Source of the DNA: a bacterium
GTDB taxonomy: Bacteria > Patescibacteriota > Saccharimonadia > Saccharimonadales > Saccharimonadaceae
Reading direction: 5' to 3'
DNA length: 57,545 bases
Assembly: GCA_030429445.1 (NCBI GenBank)
Contig: JAUIFG010000004.1
Location: 1-57,545, forward strand
Shown piece after piece: positions 53,847 to 57,545 of this stretch. A program made the position numbers and the translations under genes. The notes under the pieces are model-generated. The model did not search any database and was not told where the DNA came from. It saw only the letters and a program-made list of their open reading frames with translations. Position 1 is the stretch's first letter. Every line of letters starts with the position of its first letter.

Positions 53847-55469
53847 TTAGCTTTTTGATGAGGGGCGTTGCTTGATGTCTTCTTCGAGTAGTGCAGCGAG
53901 AATACCGTTTGTCCAGCCAAAACCATCCTGAAGTGCATATTCTCCGCCGCTGCCTAATTTGTCAGGATTTACCACATCATACTTTTCAACCATCTTGCCT
54001 TCACGTTCATACACATCCAGACATGTTTTTGTCCAACGCTCTTTTATCTTGTCCGCTAACTCATGGTAGCCATATTCCCGCAGCCCAAGAATTGCAATCC
54101 ACTGCAACGGCGCCCATCCATTTGGCGAATCCCATTGTTGCCCTGTCTCGAGAAGAGTAGTCACCAAACCTCCCTTCTTGAGAAAATCCTTTTCTATACG
54201 GTTTGCCACAGCCTTTGCCTGATCGGGCGTTGCTATCTTTGTATACAAGGGAAATACACCAGCTAACGTCAACCGACCCGTCCGTTCACCTGTTCGAAAA
54301 TCATAATCAACAAAAAACTTTTCGCCTTCGTCCCACATGTATTTGATAATTGCGTTTGCACGCTTTTCGGCAAGACGCCTGAATTTTCGAGCGAGAAGTG
54401 GCTGAAACATCAACTGATAGGTCTCGGCAATTGTTAGCTCTAAATGGTAGAGTAGACAATTTAGATCTATCGGAACAATATCTGTTGTATGAATAGTGTT
54501 TATCTCTTTTGGATCCTTGAACCATCGACTGCTAAAGTCCCATCCGCTCTCGGCGCCAGCACGCAAATCCAAGAAAAGTTTTTCTGATATCTCAGCATCA
54601 GTCTGACCAGCAGTATCCCTATCCTCACGCAATGACTCTGGGCGCGGTGTTTTTTTGTTATCAAAATATCGATTCAACAGTGTCCCGTCCGACATACGTA
54701 CAACCCGCCGAAGTGCAGACGCTTCATCCATCTTTTCGAGAGCCTTTTTTCCCTTCATCCAGAAACGATATTCACCCAGCATATAGGGCAAGTATTCGAG
54801 TAGCGTGAGTGATCGATTGCGATGTCGAGTAAGCAAACGTACCATGTGACTAAAGAAAGGCGGCTGACTACGAGACAATAAATACGTCCTGTTGCCATTT
54901 GGAATAAAACCGAACTTCCTAATCATATAGGTACAGTTCTTTACCATATCCTCTACTCTGTCCCACTGGTTATCATTCGCCAAACCAATCATGATAAAGT
55001 AACTATCCCAATAGTACTGCTCGACAAACCGTCCACCAGGCACGACATAAGGATACGGGATTGCAATCAAAGATCCACGGTCGCGACGATTTTTACGTTC
55101 CAATACTGACCAAAGTTCACGAATATGCTGGCGTGGTGAATGTTTTTTGTTACTCTTGTATTTCGGCGCTTCGTGTTCAAATGCATAGAAATGTCGTCCA
55201 ACAAACTCGTGTAGATCAAAATTTGGATCTTCACGTTCTATCAGATATTCTCTTCTTATCTGTTTTAATCTCTTTTTGGGAATCAAATCTGTAAAGGTTT
55301 TGCCATCGCCATACACTTGATGTTGCTGAACTACGTCGAATAGTTCACCTAGATCTTCCTCGGGACTCGCCTTTGTTAACATTAACGCGCCCGCCGTATT
55401 GACGAGCGCTGACTTGAGTGCATCCTCTGATGCTGGTCCAATATCGCTAAACTTTGTTATCTTTGACAT
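53847..55469 (-). CDS. Trehalase (GH37)
   Basis: Trehalase splits trehalose to two glucoses. The 540-residue protein lacks a signal peptide, so it is cytoplasmic (TreF-like). Signature 1 PGGRFVEQYYWDSY is at 144-157 and signature 2 QWDSPNGWAPLQ near 445; GWDFSSRWF carries the likely acid Asp and MVEKYDV the base Glu; the end GGEYALQDGFGWTNG is typical. The start at 55469 has AGGAAG close by; an upstream in-frame ATG lies before the TATAAT. It is 33 nt from the convergent glycosyltransferase gene. Confidence 0.94.
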   Translation of the reverse strand: MSKITKFSDIGPASEDALKSALVNTAGALMLTKASPEEDLGELFDVVQQHQVYGDGKTFTDLIPKKRLKQIRREYLIEREDPNFDLHEFVGRHFYAFEHEAPKYKSNKKHSPRQHIRELWSVLERKNRRDRGSLIAIPYPYVVPGGRFVEQYYWDSYFIMIGLANDNQWDRVEDMVKNCTYMIRKFGFIPNGNRTYLLSRSQPPFFSHMVRLLTRHRNRSLTLLEYLPYMLGEYRFWMKGKKALEKMDEASALRRVVRMSDGTLLNRYFDNKKTPRPESLREDRDTAGQTDAEISEKLFLDLRAGAESGWDFSSRWFKDPKEINTIHTTDIVPIDLNCLLYHLELTIAETYQLMFQPLLARKFRRLAEKRANAIIKYMWDEGEKFFVDYDFRTGERTGRLTLAGVFPLYTKIATPDQAKAVANRIEKDFLKKGGLVTTLLETGQQWDSPNGWAPLQWIAILGLREYGYHELADKIKERWTKTCLDVYEREGKMVEKYDVVNPDKLGSGGEYALQDGFGWTNGILAALLEEDIKQRPSSKS

Positions 55470-55521
55470 ACAACTTCCTATATTTATTATAGGGGTTATG
55501 CTTGCTCTATACAACTAAAAT

Positions 55522-55552
55522 TAAAAACTCCGCATCTCGGCGGAGGTTTTTA
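55522..55552 (-). terminator. Terminator of typA
   Basis: On the minus strand CTCCGC / GCGGAG around CGAGAT, then TTTTTAATTT; the first arm starts two bases after the typA stop. Confidence 0.8.
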
Positions 55553-57373
55553 TTGCTTTGCAGCACGCTTGCGAAGATTTGGATCGGTATAGCGTTTGCG
55601 AAGACGGAGTGATTTTGGCGTAACTTCGAGCAGTTCATCGTCTTCGATGAAATCAATCGTCTGCTCGAGACTCAGCTCTGTAAATGGCGTCAGCTGTATC
55701 GTGCCATCACTCGAAGATGTGCGCATATTGGTCAGTTGTTTGCCTCGGCAAACATTCACATCAAGGTCACCGCTACGATTATAAACACCGACGATCATAC
55801 CCTGATACACAGTAGTGCCCGGTCCAACGAACATTTCACCGCGTGCCGATGCAAGATCAAGTGCATAGGCTGTCGTTTCGCCCGCTTCGGTTGCGACCAG
55901 TGCTCCATTACGAAGTTGTTGAAGTTTTGGACCAACAGATTGATAACCATGAGGCAAACTATTCATGATAATCGTACCCTTAGTTGCGGTCAGTAATACA
56001 TTACGAAGACCGATAAGAGCTCGTGTTGGCAAAATATATGTCGCACGTGTTGTACCGCTATTTGTTTGTTCTTGCTTTGTCAGTGCTGCACGACGCGCAC
56101 CAAGTTCTTGACTGACAGCACCCAAAAACTCTGGTGGCACTTCAATCAAGAGCTCCTCAATTGGCTCTTTGGTTTCGCCATCTTCTTCAATCATAACAAC
56201 CTGCGGACGACCCACTTCAAATTCGAAACCTTCACGACGAAGTGTCTCGATGAGTACTGACAGATGCAATTCACCTCGCCCACTCACAACAAAACCAATG
56301 CCATCCTCACGAACTTGCAGTGCAACATTCGTTTCAATTTCTTGTTTTAGACGATCACCGATTTGTCGACTGGTTGTAAACTCACCTTCTCGACCCTTCA
56401 TTGGACTGGTATTTGGACCCATGTACATGCTGAGTGTTGGTGCTTCAACTTCCAAAACCGGCAAAGCCTCGGGATTTTCACGATCAGCAATTGTCTCGCC
56501 AATGTGCGCTTCACTGATTCCGGTCACCGCAACAATGTCACCAGCACTTGCGCTGGTAATTTCTTCCCGGACAAGCCCACGATAACCAAATAGCTTGTCA
56601 ACTTGCGATGCAACCTGCTTGCCATCTCGCTTGACTAGGGTAACTAGTTGTCGGGCCTTTAATGAGCCTCTCGTTATACGGCCAATCGCATACTTGCCCA
56701 AAAATGAATCATACTGCAGTGATGTTACAAGCAACTGCAGCGTTCCCTCTGTGTCAACATTTGGTGCCGGAATATCACTAATAATTGCGTCAAAGACTGT
56801 CGTGAGATCGGCATGCTCAGATGTATTATCTGGCATAGATTTCCAGGCCTTACCCTCACGAGCAATCGCGTAGTACACAGGATAGTGCAGTTGAGAATCA
56901 TCAACTGCCAATTCCAGGAACAAATCAGCAACCTCGTCTTCAACCTCTGCGATGCGTCGTGATGGTTTATCTATTTTGTTAATCACAACAACTGGTTTGA
57001 GTCCGAGCTCGAGTGCTTTTGACAGCACAAACTTTGTCTGTGGCATCGGACCTTCCTGCGCATCAACAACCAACAATACACCATCAGCCATATTCAAGGT
57101 TCTTTCAACCTCACCAGAAAAATCAGCATGACCCGGTGTATCAATGATATTGATTTTGTAATCGCCATGGTAAATAGATGTTTGTTTCGCAGTAATTGTA
57201 ATTCCGCGTTCATGCTCTTGGTCGCCGCTGTCCATGATCAACGATTGTGACATTTCAGCCTGATTCTTGCGAAATGTATTTGACTGTTTCAAGAGCCCGT
57301 CAAGAAGCGTCGTTTTCCCATGATCGACGTGAGCGATAATTGCGATATTGCGTATGAATTTTGGCTCTTTCAT
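55550..57373 (-). CDS. typA: Translational GTPase TypA/BipA
   Basis: A 607-residue ribosome-binding GTPase used in stress and cold. The G domain shows AHVDHGKTTLL near 13-23, RGITITAKQTSI, DTPGHADF and NKIDKPSRR; later domains match EF-G-like TypA, with GRGELHLSVLIETLRREGFEF and the C-terminal NVRASGTD-like NMRTSSSDG. No convincing SD is seen just before the start; TATAAT lies about 35 nt upstream. Confidence 0.97.
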   Translation of the reverse strand: MKEPKFIRNIAIIAHVDHGKTTLLDGLLKQSNTFRKNQAEMSQSLIMDSGDQEHERGITITAKQTSIYHGDYKINIIDTPGHADFSGEVERTLNMADGVLLVVDAQEGPMPQTKFVLSKALELGLKPVVVINKIDKPSRRIAEVEDEVADLFLELAVDDSQLHYPVYYAIAREGKAWKSMPDNTSEHADLTTVFDAIISDIPAPNVDTEGTLQLLVTSLQYDSFLGKYAIGRITRGSLKARQLVTLVKRDGKQVASQVDKLFGYRGLVREEITSASAGDIVAVTGISEAHIGETIADRENPEALPVLEVEAPTLSMYMGPNTSPMKGREGEFTTSRQIGDRLKQEIETNVALQVREDGIGFVVSGRGELHLSVLIETLRREGFEFEVGRPQVVMIEEDGETKEPIEELLIEVPPEFLGAVSQELGARRAALTKQEQTNSGTTRATYILPTRALIGLRNVLLTATKGTIIMNSLPHGYQSVGPKLQQLRNGALVATEAGETTAYALDLASARGEMFVGPGTTVYQGMIVGVYNRSGDLDVNVCRGKQLTNMRTSSSDGTIQLTPFTELSLEQTIDFIEDDELLEVTPKSLRLRKRYTDPNLRKRAAKQ

Positions 57374-57470
57374 AAAAATATGCCCCGCCAGGGCCTTATC
57401 TCTTCATTATAACATATCTAGCTTAATTTTGCAATCTATTGTATAATCGTCAAAGTTACACCTCTGATGT

Positions 57471-57545
57471 GCGCGCGTGCTGAAATTGGTAGACAGGCTA
57501 GCTTGAGGGGCTAGTGTCCTTCGGGACGTGGAGGTTCAAGTCCTC
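57471..57545 (+). tRNA. tRNA-Leu (anticodon GAG), cut by the window edge
   Basis: A class II tRNA with start GCGCGCG, D-loop containing TTGGTA, anticodon loop TTGAGGG (GAG), a variable arm (TGTCCTTCGGGACG) and T-arm GAGGTTCAAGTCCTC at the window end. The 3' acceptor strand is missing. TATAAT at 57442-57447 is the probable -10. Confidence 0.92.

Overview
The window looks like chromosome from a Candidatus Saccharibacteria (TM7) or closely related Patescibacteria (CPR) genome. This is inferred from the gene set, not from a database match. Supporting signs are a compact layout of mixed strands, a standard genetic code (TAA, TAG and TGA all end genes), acidic tails on ribosomal protein bS16 and KhpA, a shortened bL32, and type IV pilin-like and sortase-type surface genes. 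Actinobacterial-flavoured genes (PE-PPE hydrolase, class F-like sortase) fit a parasite of Actinobacteria. There are no rRNA genes, CRISPR arrays, transposases or integrases.

Layout. 1-8.3 kb: a minus-strand information-processing cluster (trmD, khpA, rpsP, rnc, a Nudix gene, nusB, rpmF). Small plus-strand orphan genes with their own promoters and terminators sit at its junctions. 8.4-12.7 kb: leuS, a MurF-like ligase and a small gene. 12.7-16.9 kb: a candidate structured RNA, an HdeD-like protein, a pilin-like protein, tRNA-Ala, an RRM protein and a flavin monooxygenase. 16.9-25.1 kb: small membrane and hypothetical genes, an ABC exporter, NAD-dependent ligase, HtpX, LemA and tRNA-Phe. 25.3-38 kb: a cell-surface locus starting at tRNA-Gly, with a COG4315-like protein, two ~1000-residue exported proteins that share a C-terminal domain ending in SPNTG, a sortase, two pilin-like proteins, a PhyH oxygenase, a His-rich exported protein and a PE-PPE hydrolase. 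38-40.7 kb: a hydrolase, a membrane protein, a flavin-type oxidase, tRNA-Cys and tRNA-Leu. 40.7-47.3 kb: the SpoVR-YeaH-PrkA stress module, a slipin and Ddl. 47.3-55.5 kb: three tandem GH13 glucosidases, a GT4 glycosyltransferase and a GH37 trehalase. 55.5 kb to the end: typA and the start of tRNA-Leu(GAG).

How the genes work together. Ddl makes D-Ala-D-Ala and the MurF-like enzyme attaches it to the peptidoglycan precursor. Trehalase and the GH13 enzymes form an alpha-glucoside use block. The sortase probably processes the two surface proteins just upstream. Two transcript styles are visible. At least a dozen genes have a -10 hexamer 6-7 nt before the start codon, implying leaderless mRNA. 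The plus-strand orphans instead have strong -35/-10 boxes, usually a hairpin at the RNA 5' end, a Shine-Dalgarno and a terminator.

Most interesting: two tRNA 5'-half remnants (upstream of tRNA-Phe and tRNA-Leu) that carry the same hairpin in place of the D-loop; two tRNAs whose universal G19-C56 pair is replaced by A-U or U-A; and a ~130-nt extended hairpin in the leader of the operon that encodes RNase III.
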